This document shows, piece by piece, positions 1 through 8,779 of a stretch of 36,685 nucleotides of DNA; positions within the stretch are counted from its first letter, which is position 1, and each line of letters opens with the position of its first letter. The notes under the pieces are model-generated. The model searched no databases. It was not told the DNA's origin and saw only the letters and a list, made by a program, of their open reading frames with translations. Source of the DNA: DATGMP01 sp035293565 (GTDB taxonomy: Bacteria > Pseudomonadota > Alphaproteobacteria > BOG-932 > Roseiterribacteraceae); NCBI GenBank assembly GCA_035293565.1, contig DATGMP010000151.1, forward strand, positions 1 to 36,685, read 5' to 3'. The translations under genes were made by a program, and so were the position numbers.

Positions 1-59
1 TCCAGCAAATCCTCAAACCGCATCCGTCTGATCCCATCGTGAACGCGTGTCCGGTCCAT
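1..59 (-). CDS. Transposase N-terminus (partial, runs off the window)
   Basis: An ATG at 59-57 on the minus strand opens a frame that stays open to the window edge and encodes 19 residues beginning MDRTRVHDGIRRMRFEDLL. This resembles the N-terminus of ISNCY/IS1202-group transposases, where a helix-turn-helix follows. That match is from memory of the family and only 19 codons are visible, so neither the catalytic domain nor intactness can be judged. Confidence 0.45.
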   Translation of the reverse strand, partial: MDRTRVHDGIRRMRFEDLL

Positions 60-134
60 TCCCGCCCTCTCTTTGGAGAAGGTCTAAAACCGGACACATC
101 ACGAGCTACAAAATCCGGACACGTCACCAGCTAG
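1..134 (-). mobile_element. End of an insertion sequence (ISNCY/IS1202-like), cut by the window edge
   Basis: The first 59 bases encode the start of a transposase on the minus strand. Between it and about base 134 lies a non-coding end with two imperfect 19-base copies of a motif starting CCGGACAC (90-108 and 115-133, 17 of 19 identical, 25-base period). On the minus strand each copy reads as a TGTCCGG box upstream of the transposase. Tandem short boxes near the tip are typical of IS ends, so the element probably ends near 133. The other end and any target duplication lie outside the window. The family assignment rests on the transposase N-terminus only. Confidence 0.5.
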
Positions 135-259
135 CCACACGCCGTTTTGAAGCTCGCGGCGCTCGGTCGCCGACCGGTGCCAACAATTTTTCTTTTATTT
201 GAATGGCATACGCGCCTTCGTTATCCGCTTCGTAAGTTTGGCGCGCTATCCTGCATATC

Positions 260-481
260 ATGGCGAATATGACGCGCAGCAGCCCGGCCGATCCGCTCGG
301 TTGGTGCAAGGATGACAGGACGCGGCTTTGGCTCGAGTTGGTCGGCTTGGAGTCGGGGACCCTGTCGATCCGAGAATGGGTCGGCGGGGAATGGGTCGAC
401 AAAACCGCCGCGATCATCGAGCGCAACCGGGCTCGTCTCGTCGAACTCAATGTGCTGCTGCAAGGGCACCAGGAGCACTAG
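260..481 (+). CDS. Small hypothetical protein (73 aa)
   Basis: An open frame of 73 codons with the C/G-rich third positions of neighbouring real genes. The product is hydrophilic, with a Trp-rich middle (REWVGGEWVDK) and a C-terminal helix-like stretch (IIERNRARLVELNVLLQ). No signal peptide, membrane segment or known domain is recognised. There is no clear Shine-Dalgarno sequence before the ATG, and overlapping minus-strand frames also exist. It sits between the insertion sequence edge and NDUFA12. It could be a genuine small gene or a chance frame. Confidence 0.4.
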   Translation: MANMTRSSPADPLGWCKDDRTRLWLELVGLESGTLSIREWVGGEWVDKTAAIIERNRARLVELNVLLQGHQEH

Positions 482-628
482 TCACCGCCGTCCGGCTAGC
501 CGGCACAAATCCTCCGGCTGTAGGACCGCAACCCCCCGGCGGGATGGGTGGACCTGCGGTGCGGCGGGTGCCATAGTGCGCCGCTTTTGATTCACCGATA
601 CGAATCGCCCCTTTCTCGAGCAAACGCG

Positions 629-1018
629 ATGGCCAGGCTCTCGCTGAAGCAAATCCTCACGAATTTCTACATTCATGCCCTGACTTGGCGGCACGGCACG
701 CTGGTGGGCAGGGATTCCCTCGGCAACCGCTATTACCGCTCCGGCCCGTCGGCCGGCCGGTGGGGACGGGACCAGCGTTGGGTCATGTATGCCGGCGAGG
801 ACGAAGCCTCGCTCGTGCCGCCGGAATGGCATGGCTGGCTGCATCATCGAAGCGATGAGCCGCCGACCGAGAAGCCGCCGGTCCAGCGCCCCTGGATGAA
901 GCCGCATCTGCCGAATCGCACCGGGACGGAAGCGGCCTATCGTCCGCCGGGTCACACGCTGGAAGGCGCGCACCGGGCCCGTGCAACGGGCGACTACCAA
1001 CCTTGGACCCCTCCCTGA
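629..1018 (+). CDS. NADH:ubiquinone oxidoreductase subunit NDUFA12 family protein (129 aa)
   Basis: Homologue of the mitochondrial complex I accessory subunit NDUFA12 (B17.2), found in alphaproteobacteria as a peripheral subunit. Family features are visible: the N-terminal helix around LTNFYIHALTWRHGTLVGRD, then GNRYYR, RWVMYAG, and the PPEWHGWLHHRSDEPPTEK segment that is the core signature. The proline-rich C-terminus ending YQPWTPP is also typical. I chose the ATG at 629 because homologues begin a few residues before the LKQILTNF helix; a longer frame from 548 adds 27 residues with no family resemblance. It is followed by mlaD and a DUF2155 gene on the same strand, a common alphaproteobacterial arrangement. 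Confidence 0.93.
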   Translation: MARLSLKQILTNFYIHALTWRHGTLVGRDSLGNRYYRSGPSAGRWGRDQRWVMYAGEDEASLVPPEWHGWLHHRSDEPPTEKPPVQRPWMKPHLPNRTGTEAAYRPPGHTLEGAHRARATGDYQPWTPP

Positions 1019-1080
1019 TTGCTCCGATTTCCTGGCTCGAACCCGAAAACGGGGCTCTGCACAGTCGAGACCTTTGAACC

Positions 1081-1602
1081 ATGCAGCGAAACGCCATAGA
1101 GCCGATCCTCGGCGCGCTCGTGCTTGCCGCCGCGGTCGCCTTTTTATTCTTCGCCTATAACAAAGCGGGGCACCGCAGCGTCAACGGCTATAATCTCTCA
1201 GCGCGCTTCTCGTCGGTGGACGGCCTGCAGGACGGCAGCGACGTCCGGATCGGCGGGGTCAAGGTCGGGGAGGTGACCGACATCACCCTCGACCCTGCGA
1301 CCTATTTCGCCGTCGTCACGCTGAATGTCGATCCGGATGTCAAGCTGCCGGTCGACTCCGTCGCCTCGGTCGCGACGGAAGGCCTGCTCGGCGGCAAATA
1401 TCTCGGGCTGACGCCCGGCGCGTCGGACGACATGCTGAAGCCGGGCGGCCGCATCAACCACACGGAAGCCTCGGTTTCGCTGGAAAGCATGCTGGGTCAG
1501 GTGATCTACAGCCTGTCGAATTCCGACGGCAAGAGCGGGGGGCAAGGAAGTCAGGCTCAAGGCAGCGCGCCGAAACCCGCGGGCGGCGCAGATCATCCCT
1601 GA
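1081..1602 (+). CDS. mlaD: Outer membrane lipid asymmetry protein MlaD (MCE domain, 173 aa)
   Basis: Periplasm-facing, membrane-anchored substrate-binding component of the Mla ABC system, which moves phospholipids between inner and outer membrane. One N-terminal transmembrane helix (about residues 9-25) is followed by a single MCE domain (about 38-115) with the typical VDGLQDGSDVRIGGVKVGEV start and a later EGLLGGKYLGL segment. The low-complexity tail is rich in Gly, Ser, Gln and Ala. Length fits the single-MCE MlaD family. No mlaE, mlaF or mlaC is adjacent here, so the partners are encoded elsewhere. Confidence 0.93.
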   Translation: MQRNAIEPILGALVLAAAVAFLFFAYNKAGHRSVNGYNLSARFSSVDGLQDGSDVRIGGVKVGEVTDITLDPATYFAVVTLNVDPDVKLPVDSVASVATEGLLGGKYLGLTPGASDDMLKPGGRINHTEASVSLESMLGQVIYSLSNSDGKSGGQGSQAQGSAPKPAGGADHP

Positions 1603-1621
1603 CTTCGTTTATCGCGCTCCT

Positions 1622-2206
1622 TTGAGACGCCCCACCTCACCTTCCCGTCGCTGCGCGACGGGCCCCTTCCTCTCCCCCCGTCGGGCGCGGAGAGGCGTCT
1701 TCCTTGCATTCCTTCTCGCCGTTTGCATGTCGGCCTTCGCCGGCGCCGCTCTCGCCCAGGACGAGATGCCTCAGGAGCAGGGCGGCAAGAAGCCGTCGGC
1801 CGTACCGCAGCAGGTTCAGCCGCCGAGCGGCAATGAGGAGCAGGAGCCGCCGCCGGCCCCTCCGCCGGGCACCATGGTCGATCAACCCTTCGCGACTCTC
1901 CAGGCCCTCGACAAGGTGACGGCTCGCATCAAGCGGATCACGGCCAAGGTGGGCGGGACGGTGCCTTTCGGAACGCTCAGCATCAAGGTCGATGCGTGCC
2001 GCAAGGCGCCGCCCGAGGATCCGCCCGAATCCGCCGCTTTCCTCGAGATCACCGACGCGCGCCCGGGCGAGGCGCCGCAGAAGGTCTTCAGCGGCTGGAT
2101 GTTCGCCTCCAGCCCCGCGCTGTCGGCGATGGATCATCCGGTCTACGATATCTCGGTCGTCGACTGCACCAGCGACGCCACCGCCTCGGCGACGCCCGCG
2201 CAATGA
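1622..2206 (+). CDS. DUF2155 domain-containing exported protein (194 aa)
   Basis: The C-terminal half (from about residue 95, LDKVTARIKRITAKVGGTV) matches DUF2155, an alphaproteobacterial family of unknown function with a conserved C...C pair (VDACRK and VVDCTS here). A hydrophobic signal segment (about 27-45, ending AGAALA before QDEM) suggests export to the periplasm, followed by a Pro/Gln/Glu-rich linker. The start is a TTG at 1622 without a clear ribosome binding site. The only downstream in-frame ATG (1727) would cut the signal core, so TTG is preferred. Codons for about residues 8-25 lie in a palindromic repeat-like element. The 3' end overlaps aat (opposite strand) by 64 bases. Confidence 0.85.
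   Translation: MRRPTSPSRRCATGPFLSPRRARRGVFLAFLLAVCMSAFAGAALAQDEMPQEQGGKKPSAVPQQVQPPSGNEEQEPPPAPPPGTMVDQPFATLQALDKVTARIKRITAKVGGTVPFGTLSIKVDACRKAPPEDPPESAAFLEITDARPGEAPQKVFSGWMFASSPALSAMDHPVYDISVVDCTSDATASATPAQ
1644..1695. repeat. Palindromic REP-like element inside the DUF2155 5' coding region
   Basis: Two stem-loops sit side by side. The first has a perfect 8-base stem (CCCGTCGC at 1644-1651, GCGACGGG at 1655-1662) with a 3-base loop. The second has a 7-base outer stem (CCTCTCC at 1669-1675, GGAGAGG at 1689-1695). The arrangement of C-rich spacers and CCTCTCC/GGAGAGG arms resembles dispersed intergenic palindromes common in alphaproteobacterial genomes. Copy number cannot be tested in this window. 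Confidence 0.55.
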
Positions 2207-2802
2207 AAGTCGCCATTGCGGCGGAGCGCAGCCGCCAATAGCGCGCGATACTCCGCGCGCGGGATCTCGGTCGCGCCGAACTGAGCGAGATGCGTGGTCG
2301 CGAACTGGGTGTCCAGCAGCGTGAAGCCGCCTTGGCGCAGCCGCGCGACCAAATGGACCAGCGCGACCTTGCTGGCGTCGCGCGCGCGACTGAACATGCT
2401 CTCCCCGAAAAACGCGCCGCCCAGCGATACGCCGTAGAGGCCGCCGACCAGGTGGGCCTTGTCCCAAACCTCGATCGAATGAGCGCGCCTCATGCGGTGC
2501 AGCTCGAGGCAGAGGGCGCGAATCCGCCCATTGATCCAGGTGCTGGGACGCACGACGGTGTCGGCGGCGCAGCCATCGATCACGGCGGCGAAATCCGCGT
2601 CGGCGGTTACCCGGTAGCGCGCGGAGCGAACGGTGCGCGCCAGCCTTCGCGGCACATGGAATCGGTCGAGTGGCAAAATCCCGCGCGGGTCGGGGTCGAA
2701 CCAGGCGAGCCTGTCGTCGGACGCCGATTGCGCCATCGGGAAGATGCCGACGGAATAGGCGCGCAGCAGCAGCGTGGGGGTGAGGACGATCTCGTCGCTC
2801 AC
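2143..2802 (-). CDS. aat: Leucyl/phenylalanyl-tRNA--protein transferase (219 aa)
   Basis: Transfers Leu or Phe from aminoacyl-tRNA to proteins with N-terminal Arg or Lys, marking them for ClpS/ClpAP degradation (N-degron pathway). Family blocks are visible: LLRAYSVGIFPMA near the start, WFDPDPRGILPLDRFHVPR, TWINGRIRALCLELHRMRRAHSIEVW (the GNAT-like core), LVGGLYGVSLGGAFFGESMFSR, and LLDTQFATTHLAQFGATEIPRAEY. I chose the GTG at 2802 because it begins MSDEIVLTP just before the conserved block; a longer open frame reaches back into accC. It lies 13 bases after accC, last in the aroQ-accB-accC-aat series, and its 3' end runs 64 bases into the convergent DUF2155 gene. Confidence 0.95.
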   Translation of the reverse strand: MSDEIVLTPTLLLRAYSVGIFPMAQSASDDRLAWFDPDPRGILPLDRFHVPRRLARTVRSARYRVTADADFAAVIDGCAADTVVRPSTWINGRIRALCLELHRMRRAHSIEVWDKAHLVGGLYGVSLGGAFFGESMFSRARDASKVALVHLVARLRQGGFTLLDTQFATTHLAQFGATEIPRAEYRALLAAALRRNGDFHCAGVAEAVASLVQSTTEIS

Positions 2803-2815
2803 GATGTGATCGCGC

Positions 2816-4159
<1,344 letters not shown>

Positions 4160-4161
4160 GG

Positions 4162-4617
4162 CTACTCGATGAGCATGAGCGGCTCGCCGTACTCGACCGG
4201 CTGGCCGTCGGAAACCAGGATCTGCGTGACGGTGCCCGCCTTGGGCGCCTTGATTGGATTCATCACCTTCATCGCTTCGATGATGAGGAGCGTGTCGCCA
4301 ACCCTCACCGTATCCCCTACCTCTACGAAATGCTGAGCCTCGGGCTCGGGTTGCAGATAGGCTGTGCCGACCATCGGCGACGTGACCGCGCCGGGATGGG
4401 CGGCGAGGCTCGCCGCGTTGGGCGCCGCCGTCACGGACTCGGCATGATGGGCGGGCGCCACTGCGGCGATGGGGGCGAGCGCGGCGGGTTGAACGACCGC
4501 GCGGGCCACCCGCATGCGGCGTTCACCTTCGGCCAGCTCGATCTCGGCAAGGCCGGTCTCGGTCATCAGCTGGGCCAGCTTGCGGATCGCGTCGGCGTCG
4601 ATATCGAACGGCGGCAT
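4162..4617 (-). CDS. accB: Acetyl-CoA carboxylase biotin carboxyl carrier protein (151 aa)
   Basis: Carries the biotin that AccC carboxylates and the carboxyltransferase uses. The N-terminal helix (IRKLAQLMTETGLAEIEL) is typical, followed by an Ala/Pro-rich linker (about 40-75) and the C-terminal biotinyl domain. The biotinylation motif EAMKVMNPI is intact, with Lys117 the expected biotin site. The domain closes with GTVTQILVSDGQPVEYGEPLMLIE. It lies between aroQ (43-base gap) and accC (2-base gap), the usual order in this class. Confidence 0.98.
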   Translation of the reverse strand: MPPFDIDADAIRKLAQLMTETGLAEIELAEGERRMRVARAVVQPAALAPIAAVAPAHHAESVTAAPNAASLAAHPGAVTSPMVGTAYLQPEPEAQHFVEVGDTVRVGDTLLIIEAMKVMNPIKAPKAGTVTQILVSDGQPVEYGEPLMLIE

Positions 4618-4660
4618 GGTCTAACTCTGGGTCAAGCTCTAGGGCTGGAGGAGCGCGATC

Positions 4661-5110
4661 TTAGTCGGGACGGACGAGCTTCGCCATGGCGTCTAGCGCC
4701 AGAAGGTACCCGGTCGGTCCGAGCCCGCAGATCACCCCCTGGGCGGCACGCGAGATGTAGGATCGGTGCCGGAAGGGCTCGCGCCGAAAAATATTCGAGA
4801 GATGCACCTCGATCACCGGTTTTCCCATGGCAAGCAGCGCGTCCAACAACGCAATAGAGGTGTGGGTATAGGCGCCGGCATTGATGAGAACGCCGGCATG
4901 ACCCTTGGACGCCTCCTGGACCCAGGAGACGAGCTCCCCCTCCTCGTTCGATTGCCGGAAATCGATCTCCAGATCCAGCTTGTCGGCGCGCTTGCGGCAG
5001 GATTTCTCGATGTCGGCCAGGGTATCGCGTCCATAGATCTCCGGCTCACGCTGGCCGAGCATGTTCAGGTTGGGTCCGTTGACGACGAGAATTCGCGGTT
5101 TGCTGGGCAC
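4661..5110 (-). CDS. aroQ: Type II 3-dehydroquinate dehydratase (149 aa)
   Basis: Third step of the shikimate pathway: 3-dehydroquinate to 3-dehydroshikimate. The type II fold signature is complete: NGPNLNMLGQREPEIYG with catalytic Tyr26 and the Arg21 loop, FRQSNEEGELVSWVQEA, the NAGAYTHTSIALLDAL block, and EVHLSN with catalytic His103 followed by REPFRHRSYIS. Length is normal for the family. It heads the aroQ-accB-accC-aat series. A 138-base gap separates it from the upstream thiol oxidoreductase gene, leaving room for its own promoter. Confidence 0.98.
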   Translation of the reverse strand: MPSKPRILVVNGPNLNMLGQREPEIYGRDTLADIEKSCRKRADKLDLEIDFRQSNEEGELVSWVQEASKGHAGVLINAGAYTHTSIALLDALLAMGKPVIEVHLSNIFRREPFRHRSYISRAAQGVICGLGPTGYLLALDAMAKLVRPD

Positions 5111-5177
5111 GAGACTCGGCCTCGAGGAAGCGTTGCCCGCCTCATACAGGAGCCGGCCGAGCGGGGCAATCGCCCGG

Positions 5178-5199
5178 CCTCCCGAGTTCCTCCCGAGTT
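5178..5199. repeat. Perfect tandem 11-base repeat in the gap upstream of aroQ
   Basis: Two back-to-back copies of CCTCCCGAGTT (5178-5188 and 5189-5199) lie in the 138-base non-coding gap between the DsbA-family gene and aroQ. It may be a simple duplication or part of the aroQ promoter region. No further function is visible. Confidence 0.5.
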
Positions 5200-5248
5200 G
5201 GCTCGAGATAGGTTTGCATCGCTCGAAGGCTCCGGCGTAAACGCCCGT

Positions 5249-5995
5249 TCAACCCTTGCAGCTGGCGGCGACGTATTTCTTCAGCTCGTCCACGGTGCTG
5301 GCGCCGTCCACGATCTGGTTGCCGATCACAAATCCCGGCGTGCCGTTGATGTCGAGCGCGCGGCCGAGCTCCAGATTCTTGTCGATCTCGGCGGTAATCT
5401 CGGGCGCGTTCATGTCCTTGTGCAGCTTGTCGAGATCGAGCCCGACATTTTTCGCGACTTCGTCGACCACCGCGTCGCTCTGGTAGTGACCCCGATGACC
5501 GAGAAGCGCCTCGTGGAACTCGGCATATTTGCCCTGCTTCACGGACGCCAGCGCGGCCTTGGCCGCAACGAGCGAGGTCGGTCCCAGAATCGGGAACTCC
5601 TTCAAGATCAGCTTCACCCGCGCATCCTGCTTCAGAAGCTTCTGAAGCTCGGGCTCGTTCGCCTGGCAATAGGGGCATTGATTGTCGAAGAACTCGACGA
5701 TCGTGCAGTCGCTCTTGGCGTTGCCCAGCACTTGGCTCGCGGCATCGTGCAGCAGATCGTCGGACCGCTTGGAAACCTGCTCCTCGGCGGCTTTCTCCTT
5801 ATCGGCCTGAAGCTTGTCCTGATAGTCGCTGACCGCTTTGATGATCACTTCGGGGTGCTGCAGCAAATAATCATGCACCACCGATTCGATCTTGGCCTTT
5901 TCGGCGTCGTCGACCTTGGGCGCGTCCGCTGCCGCGGCGATCGGGGCGGATATCAAGAAGAGCGCCGCGAGCGTGCGGCGGAACGATCTGGTCAT
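5249..5995 (-). CDS. DsbA-family thiol oxidoreductase with ScsC-like N-terminal domain (248 aa)
   Basis: Exported thioredoxin-fold protein. A signal peptide covers about residues 1-23 (core LAALFLISAPIAAAADA). Residues about 30-85 (KIESVVHDYLLQHPEVIIKAVSDYQ, then a charged helical stretch) match the N-terminal helical domain of ScsC/Com1-type proteins, which in ScsC drives oligomerisation. The catalytic domain follows, with CPYC at 107-110 (EFFDNQCPYC) and a cis-proline loop NGTPGFVIG. Such proteins oxidise or isomerise periplasmic disulfides. Which activity applies here cannot be read from sequence. It follows the M48 protease gene by 27 bases on the same strand, suggesting a shared envelope role. 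Confidence 0.92.
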   Translation of the reverse strand: MTRSFRRTLAALFLISAPIAAAADAPKVDDAEKAKIESVVHDYLLQHPEVIIKAVSDYQDKLQADKEKAAEEQVSKRSDDLLHDAASQVLGNAKSDCTIVEFFDNQCPYCQANEPELQKLLKQDARVKLILKEFPILGPTSLVAAKAALASVKQGKYAEFHEALLGHRGHYQSDAVVDEVAKNVGLDLDKLHKDMNAPEITAEIDKNLELGRALDINGTPGFVIGNQIVDGASTVDELKKYVAASCKG

Positions 5996-6022
5996 CTTTG
6001 GAAGCCTGTCTCGGTTTAGGCC

Positions 6023-7483
6023 CTAGGGCCGTTCGGGGATGTCGAAGCGGGGCGGGCCGAAGCGGGTGTCGCCCGGCTGCCCCGCGGGACCGATGCTCAT
6101 ATGGAGGCCTGGCGAATCGTCGTCGCTCGAATGTCTTTTAGCGGATTGGCTGGACGCGACCAAATCCTGAGCGTGCAGCCATTCGCGCGAGCCGGTCGGC
6201 AAGAGCCGCATCGCCGCCAGCGCGAACTCGCGCCCGGCCTTGGTGCGGCCCTCGAGGATCGCCTGCTCGGCGAGCTCGACCTTGGCGACCGGCTCGTTGC
6301 CCTGTCGGCCGTACGCGATCGCGAGGAAGCGGTGGATGTCGGGATTGCGCGACTCGGCCCGGTTGGCGGTCTTGAGCTCATCGATCGCCGTCGAGATCAG
6401 ACCGGGATCGTTCCGCTCGAGCAGGACCTGGGCATAGAGCGTGTGGATCTCGTCGGTGCCCTTGGGAGCCAGCGCGGCCGCCTTCTTGAGCGGCTCGATC
6501 GCATCGGCGACTTTGCCGTTCTCGAACAGCATTTGGCCCTTCATTTCGAGAAAATAGGGGTTCTTCGGTTCTTGCGCGATCAACCCGTCGATCAGCTGGA
6601 TGGCCGGCTGCAGTTGGCCGACCTTGAACAGCGCGATCGACCGCGCGTAGCGGGCGGCGACGCTCGTGTCGCTGCGGGAATATTTGCGGAGCGCGAATTC
6701 GGGCTCGAAATAGCCGATCAGCTTCGCCTTCATCCGCGCATGCATCTCGGTCCATTCCGGCGGCAGCTTGGACTTGGCGTAGGGCGAGCGTCCGACGCCG
6801 AGCGCAATCGCCTCGACCCGATCGGGGGTGGGCGGGTGATCGATCAAAAACCTGGCGTCGCCTTGCAGGGGGAGCCCTTCTTCGACTTGGATCTTCTTCA
6901 TGAAGTCGAGCAGCCCCTCGGGCGACATCTTGGCTCGCTGCAGGAAGGTCAGCGCCGCTTCGTCGGCCGAGGCCTCCTGCGTGCGGCTGAAGGCCAGATA
7001 GTTGCGGATGCCCATGTCCTGACCGATGGCGAGCGCGCCCGGGATCGCGTCGGGGTTGTCATGCGCTCCGACCGCGGCGGCGCCCGCAAGGATCGTCGCC
7101 AACAGCATCGTATAGGAGGCGTTTTCCATACCCTCGTCTGAACGGGCGAGATGGCCGCCGGCGATGTGGCCCGTCTCGTGCGCGATGACGCCGATCACCT
7201 CGTCCGGCGTGTCGGTCGCCTCCAAAAAGCCGCGATAGAGGAAGATGTTCTGCCCGCCGGCCACGAAGGCGTTCAGCTCATGATTGTCGACGAGCACGAG
7301 ATGGATATCGTTGGGATTGAGCCCCGCCGCGATCCAGATCGGCGTGCAGAAGGTCCGGATCGTCTGCTCGATCTCGGTATCTCCGAAAATCTTGGGCACT
7401 TCCTGCGCCGTCGCCTGGGCGGCCGCGAAAAGCGGGATCGAGAGCAAGGCGAGCCAAACGCGAAATTTACGGTACAGTGACAA
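6023..7483 (-). CDS. M48 family zinc metalloprotease with TPR repeats, BepA-like (486 aa)
   Basis: Periplasmic zinc protease of the BepA (YfgC) type, which in E. coli helps assemble or degrade LptD and BAM-related outer membrane proteins. A signal peptide covers residues 1-27 (core LALLSIPLFAAAQATA). The zinc motif HETGH lies at 102-106 in VIGVIAHETGHIAGGHLAR, with the third ligand in the SRTQEASADEAAL helix. The C-terminal half is TPR-like (AQVLLERNDPGLISTAIDEL and neighbours). I chose the TTG at 7483: it begins MSLYRKFRVW, has AGGGG six bases upstream, and restores a clean signal peptide. The longer frame back to 7774 runs into the divergent aminotransferase gene. Total length equals BepA. 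Confidence 0.92.
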   Translation of the reverse strand: MSLYRKFRVWLALLSIPLFAAAQATAQEVPKIFGDTEIEQTIRTFCTPIWIAAGLNPNDIHLVLVDNHELNAFVAGGQNIFLYRGFLEATDTPDEVIGVIAHETGHIAGGHLARSDEGMENASYTMLLATILAGAAAVGAHDNPDAIPGALAIGQDMGIRNYLAFSRTQEASADEAALTFLQRAKMSPEGLLDFMKKIQVEEGLPLQGDARFLIDHPPTPDRVEAIALGVGRSPYAKSKLPPEWTEMHARMKAKLIGYFEPEFALRKYSRSDTSVAARYARSIALFKVGQLQPAIQLIDGLIAQEPKNPYFLEMKGQMLFENGKVADAIEPLKKAAALAPKGTDEIHTLYAQVLLERNDPGLISTAIDELKTANRAESRNPDIHRFLAIAYGRQGNEPVAKVELAEQAILEGRTKAGREFALAAMRLLPTGSREWLHAQDLVASSQSAKRHSSDDDSPGLHMSIGPAGQPGDTRFGPPRFDIPERP

Positions 7484-7509
7484 GTGTCGCCCCTGTGACG
7501 GACCGGGGG

Positions 7510-7527
7510 CGGGCGGGCGCCCGCCCG
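7510..7527. promoter_or_regulatory. Perfect 18-base palindrome in the divergent promoter region
   Basis: A zero-loop palindrome, CGGGCGGGCGCCCGCCCG, lies in the 73 bases between the divergent starts of the M48 protease (7483) and the aminotransferase (7557). A TATATG at 7544-7549 could be a -10 element for the aminotransferase. The symmetry could be an operator for a dimeric regulator or a cruciform-prone GC tract. No regulator is identified. Confidence 0.35.
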
Positions 7528-7556
7528 GATAGCCAACGCCACTATATGTGATCGTC

Positions 7557-8741
7557 ATGTCTCTGTCGAAACCCATCCCAACGCCCCTGATTTCAACCGG
7601 CCCGCGGCCGATTCCGGCGGAAATACCATCCTTCGTCGCGATGGACATGATGCGCGAGGCCAACGCGCTGGCGGCGGCGGGCCGCTCGGTCATCCATCTC
7701 GAAACCGGGCAACCCTCGACCCCGGCCCCGGCCAGGGTACGCGCGGTGGCGGCCCGCGCGATCGCCGAGGACACGCTCGGTTACACGGAGGCGCTCGGCA
7801 TTTCCGCTCTTCGAAGGCGAATCGCGCGGCACTATGCCGAGCGTCACGGACTTGAACTCGATGCGGCGCGGATCATCGCGACGACGGGGAGCTCGGCCGG
7901 GCTCATGATGGCCTTCCTCGCGCTCACAGGGGCAGGCGGACGCGTCGGCATGGTCCGACCTTGCTATCCCTGCTACCGCAATATCGCGCTTGCGCTGGGC
8001 CTGGAGCCGGTGGAGATCGCGGCGGGGCCGGAGGTGGGCTTCGAGCTCACGGCGGCGGCCCTCGATCGGGTCCAGGGGCCGCTGGACTTGCTCCTTGTGG
8101 CGAGCCCGGCCAATCCAACCGGAGTGGTGCTGCCGGAGGCCCGCCTCGCCGAGATCGTCGGCTGGTGCCGCGCGGCCGGGGTTCCGCTGGTCGCGGATGA
8201 GATCTATCACGGCATTACCTATGGCGGACCTGCGCCGACATTGCTCGCGGTCGACGAAAATGCCATCATTGTCAACGGCTTCTCGAAATATTACTCGATG
8301 ACGGGCTGGCGAATCGGCTGGATGGTCGTGCCGCTGGCGCTTGTCCGTCGGGTCGAATGCCTGGCGCAGAATCTCTATATCGCGCCCCCTTCCGTCTCGC
8401 AGCATGCGGCGGTGGCGGCGTTCGACGCGACGGACGAGCTCGAGGCCAATGTGGAGCGCTATGCCGCCAACCGCGCGCTGTTGCTGGAGGCATTGCCGCG
8501 CCTCGGGTTCTCGGTGCCCGCTTCGCCCGGCGGCGCGTTCTATGTCTATGCCGGGATTCCGGACGGCGAGAGCGACAGCACGGCGCTCGCGCGGCGGCTG
8601 CTGGCGCAGACCGGCGTGACGGTGACGCCCGGCGTGGATTTCGATCAGACGGACGGAAGCCGGTTCGTACGGTTCGGCTATGCGGGCGCGACTTCGGAAA
8701 TCAAGGAAGCCGTTAGGCGGTTGGAAAGTTGGAGGCGTTAA
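7557..8741 (+). CDS. Pyridoxal-phosphate-dependent aminotransferase, class I (394 aa)
   Basis: Fold type I aminotransferase of the aspartate aminotransferase superfamily. PLP-binding residues are intact: the SPANPTGVV block with Asn187, DEIYH with Asp214, and the Schiff-base lysine Lys244 in NGFSKYYSMTGWRIGW. The C-terminal arginine region (RFVRFGYAG) for substrate carboxylate binding is present. The amino acid substrate cannot be assigned; related alphaproteobacterial proteins are annotated only generally. A GTG at 7548 lies in frame, but the ATG at 7557 (MSLSKPIP) is preferred. It is divergent from the M48 gene and followed at once by the M16 peptidase gene. Confidence 0.93.
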   Translation: MSLSKPIPTPLISTGPRPIPAEIPSFVAMDMMREANALAAAGRSVIHLETGQPSTPAPARVRAVAARAIAEDTLGYTEALGISALRRRIARHYAERHGLELDAARIIATTGSSAGLMMAFLALTGAGGRVGMVRPCYPCYRNIALALGLEPVEIAAGPEVGFELTAAALDRVQGPLDLLLVASPANPTGVVLPEARLAEIVGWCRAAGVPLVADEIYHGITYGGPAPTLLAVDENAIIVNGFSKYYSMTGWRIGWMVVPLALVRRVECLAQNLYIAPPSVSQHAAVAAFDATDELEANVERYAANRALLLEALPRLGFSVPASPGGAFYVYAGIPDGESDSTALARRLLAQTGVTVTPGVDFDQTDGSRFVRFGYAGATSEIKEAVRRLESWRR

Positions 8742-8779
8742 AGAGTGCAAAGCGCAAATCGCCAGTTTATATTGATAAG

